64,000 bases of DNA from Paraglaciecola hydrolytica (GTDB taxonomy: Bacteria > Pseudomonadota > Gammaproteobacteria > Enterobacterales > Alteromonadaceae), in NCBI RefSeq assembly GCF_001565895.1, contig NZ_LSNE01000003.1, positions 1,036,380-1,100,379 of the forward strand. Direction: 5' to 3'. The notes under the pieces were generated by a model. The model saw only the letters and a program-made list of their open reading frames with translations. It was not told the origin of the DNA and did no database searches. The position numbers and the translations under genes were made by a program. Shown here piece by piece: positions 55,352-64,000 of the stretch. Each line of letters begins with the position of its first letter. Within the stretch, counting starts at the first letter, position 1.

Positions 55352-55849
55352 TTACTCCATTTCTGCCAAAAGATAAGTTATTTCTTGTTCATACTGTTGT
55401 TGTTTTGCACTAAAAAAACCTTGGTGGGTAAAACGTATTTGGCCTTTTTTATCAATAAGATAACTGCTGGGCATGCCGACCAAGGCATAAGCGCTGGCAA
55501 TAAGCCCTTGAGGGTCATAGATGATGGGCATGATGGCGGGTACCTTAGTTAAAAACGTTGCAGCTAGCTCAGGTTCGACATCAAGGTTAATAGCTAAAAT
55601 TTGCAAACCTGCGTCAGCATGTTTTTGCTGCATAGCATTCATCCATGGAAAAGATTTCCGGCAGGGTTTGCACCAACTCGCCCAAAAATCTACATAGACA
55701 ACTTTGCCTTGTAAGTCTTGTAAGGTGCCGGTGAGTTGCGGGGTATTAATGGTGAAATTTGTTGCCGGTTTGAGCTCTGTTACAGCATGAGCAGAGTCTG
55801 TCGTTAACAACAAGCAACTTAGGAGTAGTGAATAGATAATGAAGCGCAA
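55352..55849 (-). CDS. TlpA-family thioredoxin-like protein
   Basis: A 165-residue periplasmic thioredoxin. Signal peptide to about residue 22, then TINTPQLTGTLQDLQGKVV, active site FWASWCKPCRKSFPW and the cis-Pro loop LVGMPSSYLIDKKG. It is the first gene of the DUF4266-DUF3570-ApbE cluster and may keep the Cys tail of the DUF4266 protein reduced. The arcA terminator lies upstream of it. Confidence 0.9.
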   Translation of the reverse strand: MRFIIYSLLLSCLLLTTDSAHAVTELKPATNFTINTPQLTGTLQDLQGKVVYVDFWASWCKPCRKSFPWMNAMQQKHADAGLQILAINLDVEPELAATFLTKVPAIMPIIYDPQGLIASAYALVGMPSSYLIDKKGQIRFTHQGFFSAKQQQYEQEITYLLAEME

Positions 55850-55936
55850 AATACAGGCCTTTTAAACTGGAATAGTCCGAGGATAAAAGAACAATCTTAA
55901 ATAAAACTTAACAAGGGATAATTTTATGGCAGATAT

Positions 55937-55964
55937 AAAAAAAGCAGCTCAATGCTGCTTTTTT
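55937..55964. terminator. bidirectional intrinsic terminator after arcA
   Basis: AGCAGC TCAAT GCTGCT with A-run on the left and T-run on the right, so it has a U-tract on both strands. On the minus strand it follows arcA (stop at 55987) and separates it from the TlpA-like cluster. Confidence 0.85.
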
Positions 55965-55986
55965 ATAGCGTATAAATGAATGAAGA

Positions 55987-56694
55987 TTACGCGTCTACTG
56001 AACCACAAAAGCGGTAGCCTTCGCCGTGGATAGTCACGATCAAATCATCAGCATTCACTTCAGATTCAAAATGTTTACGGATTCGACGAATCGTCACATC
56101 AACAGTACGGTCATTGGGGCGTAATTCACGACCAGTCATTTCTAAAATCAACTGTTCGCGAGTTAATATCTTGCCGGGGTTACTTAAAAATAAATGTAAG
56201 GCACGAAATTCACTGCGTGGTAAACGGAATTCTTTGCTGCTAGGCGAAATCAAACTACGACTGTCACCATCTAATACCCAACCATTAAAGTTAACACGGC
56301 TTGGAAGATCATCGTCTTCATTCGTATTACTAGTACGAGCTAATAAATTGCGTGCACGGATCGTTAACTCACGAGGATTAAATGGTTTTGTTAAATAATC
56401 ATCAGCACCGATTTCTAAACCGAGGATACGATCAACATCGTTATCACGACCAGTTAAAAAGATCAGACCTATATTTTTACGACCTCTAACTTCACGCGCT
56501 AAGATAAGTCCGTTTTTGCCTGGTAGATTAATATCCATAATAACCAGGTTGATGTTGTTATTTTCGAAAAAATCATGCATTTGTTCGCCATTTTCTGCTT
56601 CAAATACATTATATCCTTCCGCCTCGAATAAACTTTTCAGGGTCGTGCGGGTTACGACTTCATCTTCGACAATTAAAATATTGGGTGTCTGCAT
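55987..56694 (-). CDS. arcA: aerobic respiration regulator ArcA
   Basis: A 235-residue OmpR-family regulator almost identical in its key segments to E. coli Arc[12 protein letters not shown], phosphoacceptor D54 in [44 protein letters not shown] and a winged-helix domain with [16 protein letters not shown]. It controls respiratory genes with oxygen supply. No arcB in this window. A CHASE-type kinase gene lies just upstream on the same strand. Confidence 0.94.
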   Translation of the reverse strand: MQTPNILIVEDEVVTRTTLKSLFEAEGYNVFEAENGEQMHDFFENNNINLVIMDINLPGKNGLILAREVRGRKNIGLIFLTGRDNDVDRILGLEIGADDYLTKPFNPRELTIRARNLLARTSNTNEDDDLPSRVNFNGWVLDGDSRSLISPSSKEFRLPRSEFRALHLFLSNPGKILTREQLILEMTGRELRPNDRTVDVTIRRIRKHFESEVNADDLIVTIHGEGYRFCGSVDA

Positions 56695-56859
56695 GTTTTC
56701 ACGCCGTGTTAATAAATTTGGTTAAAAGTTTATCAGAAAATATCTAAAAATCAGGGTTTTATCTAGTTAAAATTGATTTATACCAAGAAAATTTAATATT
56801 AATTCAACAAAAATGCCTTATTGGGACATTTTTAAACGGATCTGGTTCACCAAGGCCGG

Positions 56860-58512
56860 TTAAAATATTGCAGATCTTGGCAGGTTGGCAGGATTAATGC
56901 GCTTTACTGGGAAAATGATTTTAAATTCTACACCCTTACCCGTTTCACTTTGCACAGAAATAGAGCCATTCAAACCCTGAGTGACTAGATTGTAAACTAA
57001 ATGCATACCCAAACCACTGCCACCTTGTCCACGTTTAGTGGTTACAAAGGGATCAAAGATGCGTTTACGCAGTTGTTCTGGAATACCTTCACCATTGTCT
57101 TTAAAGGTAATGCATATTTTTTTATCATCCAGCATCACGATATCGATATCGATTGTGCCTTTTTCTATAAACTCAAAACCGTGAATGATTGAGTTCATGA
57201 TCAGGTTGATCATGATCTGATTAATCGGCCCAGCTTTAGATTCGATATACAAATCATCTGCACAATGGATAACAATCTCGTGATCAACCCTTTTTAACTT
57301 AGGCCGCATCGACATTAGAATTTCTTCCATCAACTTGGCAAACGAGAAAGTACGGTTATTTTCTGACGATTGATCGACAGCAACTTGTTTAAAGCTAGAT
57401 ATGAGCTCTGCTGCACGATTTAAGTTGCGATAAATGATATTGAGATTTTCTTCGCTTTCGGCAATAAATTTTGCAAGTGCGCTGGCTTTAAGCGTTTTTT
57501 CTTCAAATCCTTTGCGCATATCCGCCAAGCGGTCGAGCATCATAGTAGAGGCGGTAACACCTAATCCAATAGGGGTATTAACCTCGTGAGCAACACCGGC
57601 AACCATATCACCTAAAGACGCCATTTTTTCATTTTGTACCATCTGGCGTTGAAACTGATGGAGTTTTTCTAAGGTTTGGATTAATTCACCGTTAGCTTCT
57701 TTTAAAGCCATTGTGCGTTGATTGACTTTCTCTTCCAGGCTGACATTGAGTGTGCGGTACTCTTGCTCTGCATTTGCTTGGCGTTGCATATGGCCTTGGG
57801 TTCTTTCTAACATACCATTAAAAGCATCTATCAAGATGTCTAGCTCTTTAATGCCATTGGGTTCAGCTCGGTTTGAAAAATCTTTTTGGCGAGTAATGCG
57901 TTGGACCAGTCTGACCAGAATTTGAATGGGAGAGGTAATGGCACTTTGTAATTTGAGCGTGAGAAAAAAACAAATTGCGATACAGATTAGAAATACCACC
58001 AGGGTAAGCATAATCGAGCGACTAATATGTGCCTCAAGTGCTTCAGCCGAGGCGCGTAAATAAATATAACCAATAAGCTCATTTTTTTCGGCAAAAATAG
58101 GTCGAATAATTTCAGCTACTTCACTTGTTACGACGGGATTGGATAAATCATTCGTTTGTTCAAACTTGGCTTTAACAGGCGCAATACCTGCTTTGTTGTA
58201 ACTAGCAAAAAAATCTAAAGTGTTGTTATCAATCACTTTATACAAATGCACATTCTCAATAATTTTAGCAGCAGATAATACGAGTAAGTTTTTTTCCAGT
58301 TCTGCGCCTTCATCGAGCTGCAGGGCATTAATTGCACTGTTGCCAATTAACTCAGCCAGAGTAGTAACGTCGGCTTTTAATTCGGCTTGATAAGAGCTGA
58401 TTTGGGAAAAAAGATTAACACTAGATGCAACGATTAAAGATAACGAAGTAATAGCCATAACGACCCAAATGATCAGGCTTTTGATTGATAGAAACTTCGC
58501 TGTGTTTGGCAT
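56860..58512 (-). CDS. membrane sensor histidine kinase with CHASE8-like and HAMP domains
   Basis: A 550-residue kinase. Helix 1 (about 13-33), a periplasmic sensor (about 40-160, with ISSYQAELKADVTTLAELIG and a NSAINALQ segment like CHASE8), helix 2 (about 167-187), HAMP (188-240), a coiled coil with KVNQRTMALKEANGEL, HisKA with H309 (GDMVAGVAHEVNTPIG) and HATPase (NLIMNSIIHG, GGSGLGMHLV). No receiver or Hpt domain. It lies 165 bases upstream of arcA and may or may not signal to it. Confidence 0.88.
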   Translation of the reverse strand: MPNTAKFLSIKSLIIWVVMAITSLSLIVASSVNLFSQISSYQAELKADVTTLAELIGNSAINALQLDEGAELEKNLLVLSAAKIIENVHLYKVIDNNTLDFFASYNKAGIAPVKAKFEQTNDLSNPVVTSEVAEIIRPIFAEKNELIGYIYLRASAEALEAHISRSIMLTLVVFLICIAICFFLTLKLQSAITSPIQILVRLVQRITRQKDFSNRAEPNGIKELDILIDAFNGMLERTQGHMQRQANAEQEYRTLNVSLEEKVNQRTMALKEANGELIQTLEKLHQFQRQMVQNEKMASLGDMVAGVAHEVNTPIGLGVTASTMMLDRLADMRKGFEEKTLKASALAKFIAESEENLNIIYRNLNRAAELISSFKQVAVDQSSENNRTFSFAKLMEEILMSMRPKLKRVDHEIVIHCADDLYIESKAGPINQIMINLIMNSIIHGFEFIEKGTIDIDIVMLDDKKICITFKDNGEGIPEQLRKRIFDPFVTTKRGQGGSGLGMHLVYNLVTQGLNGSISVQSETGKGVEFKIIFPVKRINPANLPRSAIF

Positions 58513-58670
58513 ATTTGAAACGGATCAACTCTCTTTAAAGTAAGAATGGGCTTAAAGTAATCCTAGCACTCTTGTGCAATTCTGTCTTACTACCAATAGA
58601 CTGTATACAAATAATGATATTTGGACAAATTCATTCGCGTTTTTAAGGCGAAGTTTTCTTACTACTCTTC

Positions 58671-60098
58671 TTAACCTAACGCTTTTAAGTAGAGTTTTTC
58701 ATATTCTTTAGCTGCCGCTTGCCAAGTGAAACGGGTTTGCATGGCCCGTTGCTGGATAAGCGCAAATTTTTCAGGGAATTCATGATAAAACAATAATGCT
58801 CGTTGCACGCAGGCTAGTAGCGCTTGATCATTGGGCTGTTCAAACACAAAGCCGGTTGCGGCTTGCGGATCCTCGGCTACATCTACCACTGTATCTTTTA
58901 ATCCGCCTACAGCACGCACGATAGGCAAAGTAGCAAAGGCTAAGCTATACATCTGATTCAAACCACAAGGTTCAAATAAAGATGGCATTAAAAAGAAGTC
59001 GCTGCCAGCTTCAATCATATGGGCTTTTCTGACACTAAAGTCTTGATGAAAGGCCAATTTCTGCGGAAAGCGCTGCGCCATATCATGTAAATAGCGACAA
59101 ATATCCGGATCACCGGTACCCACTATGGCCAGTTGTACTTTGTGCTGCATCAACTTATCCAACATAGGTAGGATAAAACCAAAACCTTTTTGCTCGGTTA
59201 AGCGACAAACCATGCCAATGACAGGGGTTTTAGGCTCAGCAGGCAAAGTAAGTTCTTTCTGTAAATCTGCTTTACAGGCAGCTTTGCCTTTAAAGTTTTT
59301 ACTGTCGTAGGTTTGAATGATGTGGGGATCATTGACCGGATCCCATTGTGAATAGTCACAACCATTAAGGATGCCAGAAACATCACCACGTCGCTGAGTG
59401 AACTCATAAAACAAGTGATGTGAGCCCAAGGGGGTGAGTAATTCCTGTGCATAGTTAGGGCTTACGGTATTAATTTTAGTCGCGTAACGAATCCCCATAC
59501 GTACAAAATTCAAGGCGTCACCATCGAGCTGTGCAGCTAACTGATGGTGAGGGCGTAAATAGGGAATATCGACAAAGCGATGGGTACCCTGATAGGCACC
59601 ATTATGAATGGTAAAAATGCTTTTACTGTGGTTAAAAAAGCCAGAATCATCAATATGCAAAAAGTATGGGGTTAAAGCGGTATGCCAGTCATTGCAATGC
59701 ACTATGTCTGGTTGAAAATTAACGGCTTGGGCTGTTTTTAGCGCGGCATGGGCAAAAAAAGCAAAACGCTCAGCATTGTCTGGATAGGCGTGATAATCGT
59801 CGGAATATAAACCTTTACGCGCAAAAAAATCAGGATAGTCAACACACAAGACTCGCAAGCCTTGCAATTGAATTTCTCGAATTGCAAATTCATAAGGTGT
59901 TTGTTCAGAATAAAGTATTTGTTTGGGTGCACATTCAGCAGCGGAAAATTGAGTTGCTAATGCCTGATAATAGGGCATCACTATCAGCACTTCATGACTT
60001 AGGTCACGCAGGGCAAGAGGCAAAGACTTAGCTACGTCAGCTAAACCACCGGTTTTCACCAGATCTTCAACTTCTGATACCACAAATAGTATTTTCAT
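58671..60098 (-). CDS. glgA: glycogen synthase GlgA
   Basis: A 475-residue GT5 enzyme that extends glycogen from ADP-glucose. KTGGLADVAKSLP (K15 binds ADP-glucose), VHCNDWHTAL, the FTIHNGAYQGTHRF segment and the C-terminal EPCGLNQMYSLAF are the family motifs. Length fits E. coli (477). No glgB, glgC or glgP nearby, so the pathway must be completed elsewhere. Confidence 0.93.
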   Translation of the reverse strand: MKILFVVSEVEDLVKTGGLADVAKSLPLALRDLSHEVLIVMPYYQALATQFSAAECAPKQILYSEQTPYEFAIREIQLQGLRVLCVDYPDFFARKGLYSDDYHAYPDNAERFAFFAHAALKTAQAVNFQPDIVHCNDWHTALTPYFLHIDDSGFFNHSKSIFTIHNGAYQGTHRFVDIPYLRPHHQLAAQLDGDALNFVRMGIRYATKINTVSPNYAQELLTPLGSHHLFYEFTQRRGDVSGILNGCDYSQWDPVNDPHIIQTYDSKNFKGKAACKADLQKELTLPAEPKTPVIGMVCRLTEQKGFGFILPMLDKLMQHKVQLAIVGTGDPDICRYLHDMAQRFPQKLAFHQDFSVRKAHMIEAGSDFFLMPSLFEPCGLNQMYSLAFATLPIVRAVGGLKDTVVDVAEDPQAATGFVFEQPNDQALLACVQRALLFYHEFPEKFALIQQRAMQTRFTWQAAAKEYEKLYLKALG

Positions 60099-60186
60099 CG
60101 ACTTCCTATTTTATGCTCAAGCAACACACTTTAAATTATTGATTTCACTCTAACTCACCACTTTCTATTGGAGAAAAAGGGCGTTG

Positions 60187-61212
60187 TTATTTACTTCGCT
60201 GACACAGGTATACACTAAACTGGGTTGTTTGTTTGATCAAATTGACGGCTTTAAAACGTTTTTCCAAGAGCTCGGCATAACGTAAAAATTGATTCGCCAC
60301 TAGGATCAAAGAGCCCTCAGAGGTTAAATAATTTTTAAGGCCAGCAATGAAGTTTTCAGTCACCGAATAATCAGTTTGAATGCCTGTATGAAAAGGTGGG
60401 TTAGTGATCACTGTGGTAAATTTGGGACTAAGATCCTGTAAACCATTGGAGGCCACGACATCTATTTCAAGCTTATTGAGTAAGGCACTTTGTTTCGCAC
60501 AATGCACGGCGAGAGCGCTGACATCACTCATTACCACTTTAGTGTCTTTTTTAGTCAGCGCGACAAAACAACCGATAATGCCGGCGCCGCAACCAAAGTC
60601 CAGTACTCGTCCGCCGTGGTAAGGGGGTAAGTTTTCTAATAATACTCGTGTACCAGTATCAACTTGACCATGGTTAAACACGCCGGGCAAGGAGCAAATC
60701 TGATACTGTAAACCGGCAATTTCAATCGTTTGAGTTGTTTGCCATTGTGCCAGAACAAAAGGTTTAGCAACTTTACTGACTTGCCCGCCATAGAGGGCAC
60801 AATGCCGTGCCGAATCGATTTTATTCACTTGCTCACAATAAGGCTCAAGCATTTTATCAGCGCTTTTTACACCACTTTTATTTTCGCCGACCAACAACAA
60901 ATTAGCGCCTTGTTTTAAACAAGCAGCCACATTGGCCAGTAACATTTTGGCGTGTTCTTTGGCTTTAGGCATATAAATAACCGCACCGTCAAACTGCTGA
61001 TTGGTGGGATAAGCAGCACCAAATGTATGCTCAGCGGTTTTACCTGCCTGTTTGCTTTGTTGGTAGATATCGTAAAACTGATGGAATACGGCAATATTGC
61101 TGTTGCCTAAGGCCTGACAAACGTGGGCATCCGTTGGATTAACCAATAACCACTTACCTGTACTAAATAATTCGGCATTGCGTTCCAATACTTGACTGGC
61201 TGGCGATAACAT
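60187..61212 (-). CDS. rsmC: 16S rRNA m2G1207 methyltransferase RsmC
   Basis: A 341-residue protein with a duplicated methyltransferase fold. The N-terminal half lacks SAM motifs and aids RNA binding. The C-terminal half has VLDFGCGAGIIGCFVA and NPPFHTGIQTDYSV, the catalytic NPPF motif. It methylates G1207 in the 30S subunit. The ATG overlaps the trmB stop by one base (TAATG), so the two are coupled. Confidence 0.93.
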   Translation of the reverse strand: MLSPASQVLERNAELFSTGKWLLVNPTDAHVCQALGNSNIAVFHQFYDIYQQSKQAGKTAEHTFGAAYPTNQQFDGAVIYMPKAKEHAKMLLANVAACLKQGANLLLVGENKSGVKSADKMLEPYCEQVNKIDSARHCALYGGQVSKVAKPFVLAQWQTTQTIEIAGLQYQICSLPGVFNHGQVDTGTRVLLENLPPYHGGRVLDFGCGAGIIGCFVALTKKDTKVVMSDVSALAVHCAKQSALLNKLEIDVVASNGLQDLSPKFTTVITNPPFHTGIQTDYSVTENFIAGLKNYLTSEGSLILVANQFLRYAELLEKRFKAVNLIKQTTQFSVYLCQRSK

Positions 61213-61931
61213 TAACTTACCTTCTCAAACATTAAATCCCATACACCATGACCAAGGCGATGACCACGTTGTTCAAACTTAGTCAAAGGCCTTTGTTCTG
61301 GGCGGGGTACATAATCATTGCTGGTGGATTGATTTTTAAATCCTGCAGCCTGCGACATCACTTCGAGCATATGCTCTGCATAGTTTTCCCAATCAGTGGC
61401 CATGTGAAATACGCCACCCATCTCAAGTTTTGCCCGTAATTTTTGCACAAAATCTGGCTGTACTATGCGGCGTTTATGATGACGAGTTTTATGCCAAGGA
61501 TCTGGGAAAAACAACTGCATTCTACTCAAACTGTTATCCGCAATACAGTCAGCTAATATCTCCACAGCATCATGATCATAAACCCGCAAATTAGTCACAC
61601 CTTGTTCGGCCGCATCGGCTAAACAGGCGCCCACACCAGGGGTATGCACTTCAATGCCAATAAAATCTTTGTCTGGTTCATTTTTAGCCATTTCGACTAA
61701 TGATTTACCCATGCCAAAACCGATTTCCAAAACAAGAGGAGCAACTCGGCCAAAAACTTCCGCAAGGTTAAGTAAGCCATCTTTATGCTCTAAACCCATA
61801 GTTGGCCAATGTAGTTCAAGCGCCTTGGCTTGACCATTGGTCAAACGGCCTTCGCGTTTTACAAAGCTTTGGATTTTGCGGATATAGACACCGGATTCAG
61901 CGGCCTCTTGTTCAGATTTATACTGACTCAT
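61212..61931 (-). CDS. trmB: tRNA (guanine-N7-)-methyltransferase TrmB
   Basis: A 239-residue SAM methyltransferase that makes m7G46 in tRNA variable loops. Motifs: [48 protein letters not shown] and [16 protein letters not shown]. Length and motifs match E. coli (239). It is followed by rsmC in the same operon. A dyad of TACCCAAG type lies upstream of its start. Confidence 0.95.
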   Translation of the reverse strand: MSQYKSEQEAAESGVYIRKIQSFVKREGRLTNGQAKALELHWPTMGLEHKDGLLNLAEVFGRVAPLVLEIGFGMGKSLVEMAKNEPDKDFIGIEVHTPGVGACLADAAEQGVTNLRVYDHDAVEILADCIADNSLSRMQLFFPDPWHKTRHHKRRIVQPDFVQKLRAKLEMGGVFHMATDWENYAEHMLEVMSQAAGFKNQSTSNDYVPRPEQRPLTKFEQRGHRLGHGVWDLMFEKVS

Positions 61932-61972
61932 GTTGCTTACTCATAACTGATAAAAGGGTTTTGGAGGTATTT

Positions 61973-61991
61973 TACCCAAGTGACTTGGGTA
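61973..61991. repeat. 19-bp perfect dyad TACCCAAG-TGA-CTTGGGTA
   Basis: TACCCAAG (61973-61980) and CTTGGGTA (61984-61991) surround TGA, about 40 bases upstream of the trmB start. It shares its arms with the 57-bp element at 23891, so it may be a short member of the same dispersed family or a regulator site. Confidence 0.5.
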
Positions 61992-62035
61992 TATAGGCGC
62001 GCATTATCCTGTGACAGTAAATGAATGCAAGGATT

Positions 62036-62770
62036 TCAGGCATTTTCAATTAATCCATATAAATATTCAGCCAATATGAGTGGCTGTTCGAGGCTTAACA
62101 TATGCCCTGCATCGGCTATCAACTTAACAGTACTCGCTGGAATTTGCTCTTGCGCCTCGTTTAGTTGTGCTGCGCTGACTAGGTGGTCTTGTGCACCAGC
62201 AACAAAGTGCACCGGGAACTGACATTTGGCTAATTGAGGTAATACGTTTTTTCGCTCACTGGTAGCCGCCATCTGACTAGCCAGTACCGGCATGCCTAAA
62301 TCTTGTTCCATATCCCGAATTATACTGATTATGCCCTTATCTCCACTGTTATTAACATGCAACATAGTGGCTATCTGTTTATCACTCATGCCTTTGAATT
62401 TGGCTTGTTTTATCGCCGCTAACAACATCTTACGTTGACTCAGTTCGTCTGAGGGTAAGGCTTGGCCGCTAGAAGCCAGCAAAGTCAAAGAGGCAATTTT
62501 GTGTGGAGTAGCAAGTGCAAGCAACGCGGCGATATAACCGCCCATGGAAAACCCAACTACATGCACAGGTTTATCAAAATAATCGAGGCGATCATGGCTC
62601 AAGGCCAACATTTGTTCGAGATCATCAGCCCACTGCAGCGGCACATAAGCTTGATAAGGAATATCTAGATATCGCCAGCACGGCATAAAAACCCGTTCAT
62701 CACATAAGGTACCAGGCAAAAAAACGACTGGGTGGGAAATCTGGTAAGTCGGCGGGTTTGTTGTATGCAC
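62036..62770 (-). CDS. alpha/beta-hydrolase family protein
   Basis: A 244-residue hydrolase without a signal peptide. The nucleophile is S75 in VGFSMGGYIA, the acid is Asp in GAQDHLV and the His is in AGHMLSLEQP. The start is GTG 62770. The ester or amide substrate is unknown; BioH-like and lipolytic members share this pattern, so a specific name is not given. It is divergent from mutY. Confidence 0.82.
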   Translation of the reverse strand: MHTTNPPTYQISHPVVFLPGTLCDERVFMPCWRYLDIPYQAYVPLQWADDLEQMLALSHDRLDYFDKPVHVVGFSMGGYIAALLALATPHKIASLTLLASSGQALPSDELSQRKMLLAAIKQAKFKGMSDKQIATMLHVNNSGDKGIISIIRDMEQDLGMPVLASQMAATSERKNVLPQLAKCQFPVHFVAGAQDHLVSAAQLNEAQEQIPASTVKLIADAGHMLSLEQPLILAEYLYGLIENA

Positions 62771-62853
62771 TGAGTTCTAAGTAAACCAAATAGCTTGAGA
62801 TAAGGTATTATCCCGCATATCAGTTCAGAAGCAAAATAAGCATTAAAATAAGC

Positions 62854-63927
62854 ATGGTAGTCGCACAAAATAAATCATTAGACATTTCAACATTTTCACA
62901 GCGTATTCTCACGTGGTTTGACCAAAACGGGCGTAAAGATCTGCCGTGGCAACAAAGTAAAACCGCCTATTCAGTGTGGATCTCTGAAATCATGCTGCAG
63001 CAAACTCAAGTCACAACAGTTATCCCGTATTATCAGCGTTTTATGCAGCGCTTTCCTGATGTTGCGGCGCTGGCGTTTGCTGAACAAGATGAAGTACTCC
63101 ACCACTGGACAGGACTGGGTTATTACGCTCGCGCTCGCAACTTACACAAAACCGCAAAATTCATAATCAGTGAACATGCTGGAGTATTTCCGCAAACGTT
63201 TGAACAAGTCATGGCCTTGCCTGGGATTGGCCGCTCAACAGCAGCAGCAATTTTATCCTTAGCTCATGATCAACATCACAGCATACTGGATGGCAATGTA
63301 AAACGGGTATTGGGACGTTATGCCGCAGTGACAGGTTGGCCTGGTGAGAAAAAAGTAGAACAAAGTTTATGGGACTTAGCTGACAAACTCACGCCGGCAC
63401 TGCGCACCGCTAACTACAATCAGGCCATGATGGATATGGGCGCAACTCTGTGTACTCGCAGCTCTCCAAAGTGTAATGTTTGCCCTGTTGCTGCTGACTG
63501 CCAAGGCTTCGCTCAGGGCACGCCAACAGCTTTCCCAGGGAAAAAAGCCAAAAAAACCATTCCGGTACGCTCTACTATTATGCTGATACCGCAGTGGCAA
63601 GAAAAAGTACTGTTACATAAAAGACCGCCCAGTGGCATTTGGGGCGGATTGTGGGGGTTTTATCAGATTGAACAGCTGGATGAACTGAGTCGGCAAGCTT
63701 CATCCTTAGGGCTAAGCGAATATTCAGCCAAGTTTTTGTTACCGTTTCGCCACACCTTTAGCCATTTTCATTTGGATATTCAACCCTTGTTACTCACCAT
63801 GCATCAGCCACCCGACGGCGGGCAGGTGCAAGACAGCCAGCAAGTTTGGTATAACTTAATTCAACCTCCGGCCTTGGGTTTAGCTGCACCCACTCAGCAA
63901 ATTTTGCAGCTGCTAACTTCGATCTAA
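62854..63927 (+). CDS. mutY: A/G-specific adenine glycosylase MutY
   Basis: A 357-residue DNA glycosylase that removes A opposite 8-oxoG. The catalytic Glu is E45 in [13 protein letters not shown], the HhH motif is LPGIGRSTA, the catalytic Asp is D146 (ILDGNVKRV), and the 4Fe-4S cluster uses C200, C207, C210 and C216. A C-terminal NUDIX-like domain (about 230-350) reads 8-oxoG. Length fits E. coli (350). No yggX was visible in the 73 bases after the gene, where the window ends. Confidence 0.95.
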   Translation: MVVAQNKSLDISTFSQRILTWFDQNGRKDLPWQQSKTAYSVWISEIMLQQTQVTTVIPYYQRFMQRFPDVAALAFAEQDEVLHHWTGLGYYARARNLHKTAKFIISEHAGVFPQTFEQVMALPGIGRSTAAAILSLAHDQHHSILDGNVKRVLGRYAAVTGWPGEKKVEQSLWDLADKLTPALRTANYNQAMMDMGATLCTRSSPKCNVCPVAADCQGFAQGTPTAFPGKKAKKTIPVRSTIMLIPQWQEKVLLHKRPPSGIWGGLWGFYQIEQLDELSRQASSLGLSEYSAKFLLPFRHTFSHFHLDIQPLLLTMHQPPDGGQVQDSQQVWYNLIQPPALGLAAPTQQILQLLTSI

Positions 63928-64000
63928 TCGGATTTAGTACTACGACTAGGGGGAGTAACTTTGCTAAACTGTTGCACTTTAATTTATAGGCCAAAGGCCA

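Overview
The window looks like a chromosome segment of a marine gammaproteobacterium of the order Alteromonadales, probably Alteromonadaceae close to Glaciecola, Paraglaciecola or Alteromonas. The main reason is gene order: queG / nnr-tsaE-amiB-mutL-miaA-hfq-hflX-hflK-hflC is the classic gammaproteobacterial block, and arcA, rsmC, trmB, mutY, dsbD and fxsA are present with proteins of the expected length. Base composition is moderately AT-rich by eye and coding density is high. The genus is inference; no rRNA or tRNA gene was seen that could fix it.

Layout. 1-5.7 kb: an exported amidohydrolase, a DUF4174-like protein, a serine/threonine dehydratase-like PLP enzyme and a periplasmic dipeptidyl peptidase IV, all on the minus strand. 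5.8-11.2 kb: an SDR protein, trmN, a CheW-like orphan, and an MlaA lipoprotein followed one base later by an RND exporter. 11.2-22.3 kb: queG divergent from the nnr to hflC housekeeping block. 22.5-29.9 kb: YigI-type thioesterase, MarC, K+/H+ antiporter, recQ, a UDG-superfamily protein and dnaB. 30-35.1 kb: an SMP-30 lipoprotein and a yjbEFGH-type exopolysaccharide operon with a terminator inside it. 35.2-45 kb: two solitary solute-binding proteins, malic enzyme, an RpiB-type isomerase, dsbD, a double-thioredoxin protein divergent from a MocR-type regulator across a 25-bp dyad, and fxsA. 45.3-49.9 kb: a TPR protein followed by a coupled cluster (response regulator, histidine kinase, cupredoxin, FTR1-like permease, outer-membrane barrel). 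50-52.9 kb: a DUF6491-like protein, PpiC and a GH10 xylanase lipoprotein. 52.9-55.8 kb: a four-gene TlpA / DUF4266 / DUF3570 / ApbE cluster. 56-64 kb: arcA, a CHASE/HAMP histidine kinase, glgA, rsmC, trmB, an alpha/beta hydrolase and mutY.

Two regions are the best candidates for little-described biology. The first is 46.0-49.9 kb. It has the architecture of an iron-permease system, but both REXXE iron motifs of the FTR1-like protein and a histidine of the cupredoxin are replaced, so it may move another substrate or act as a sensor. The second is 52.9-55.8 kb. The DUF3570 barrel carries a DGLTGAS motif that resembles an ApbE flavinylation site. The ApbE has no signal peptide and lacks a normally conserved metal-binding Asp. 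The small DUF4266 lipoprotein ends in a Gly/Cys tail whose codons also form the ribosome binding site of the next gene.

No insertion sequence, prophage, CRISPR array, rRNA or tRNA gene was recognised. Base counts, residue positions and motifs were read by eye. Family names rest on recognition of motifs and length, not on database searches.
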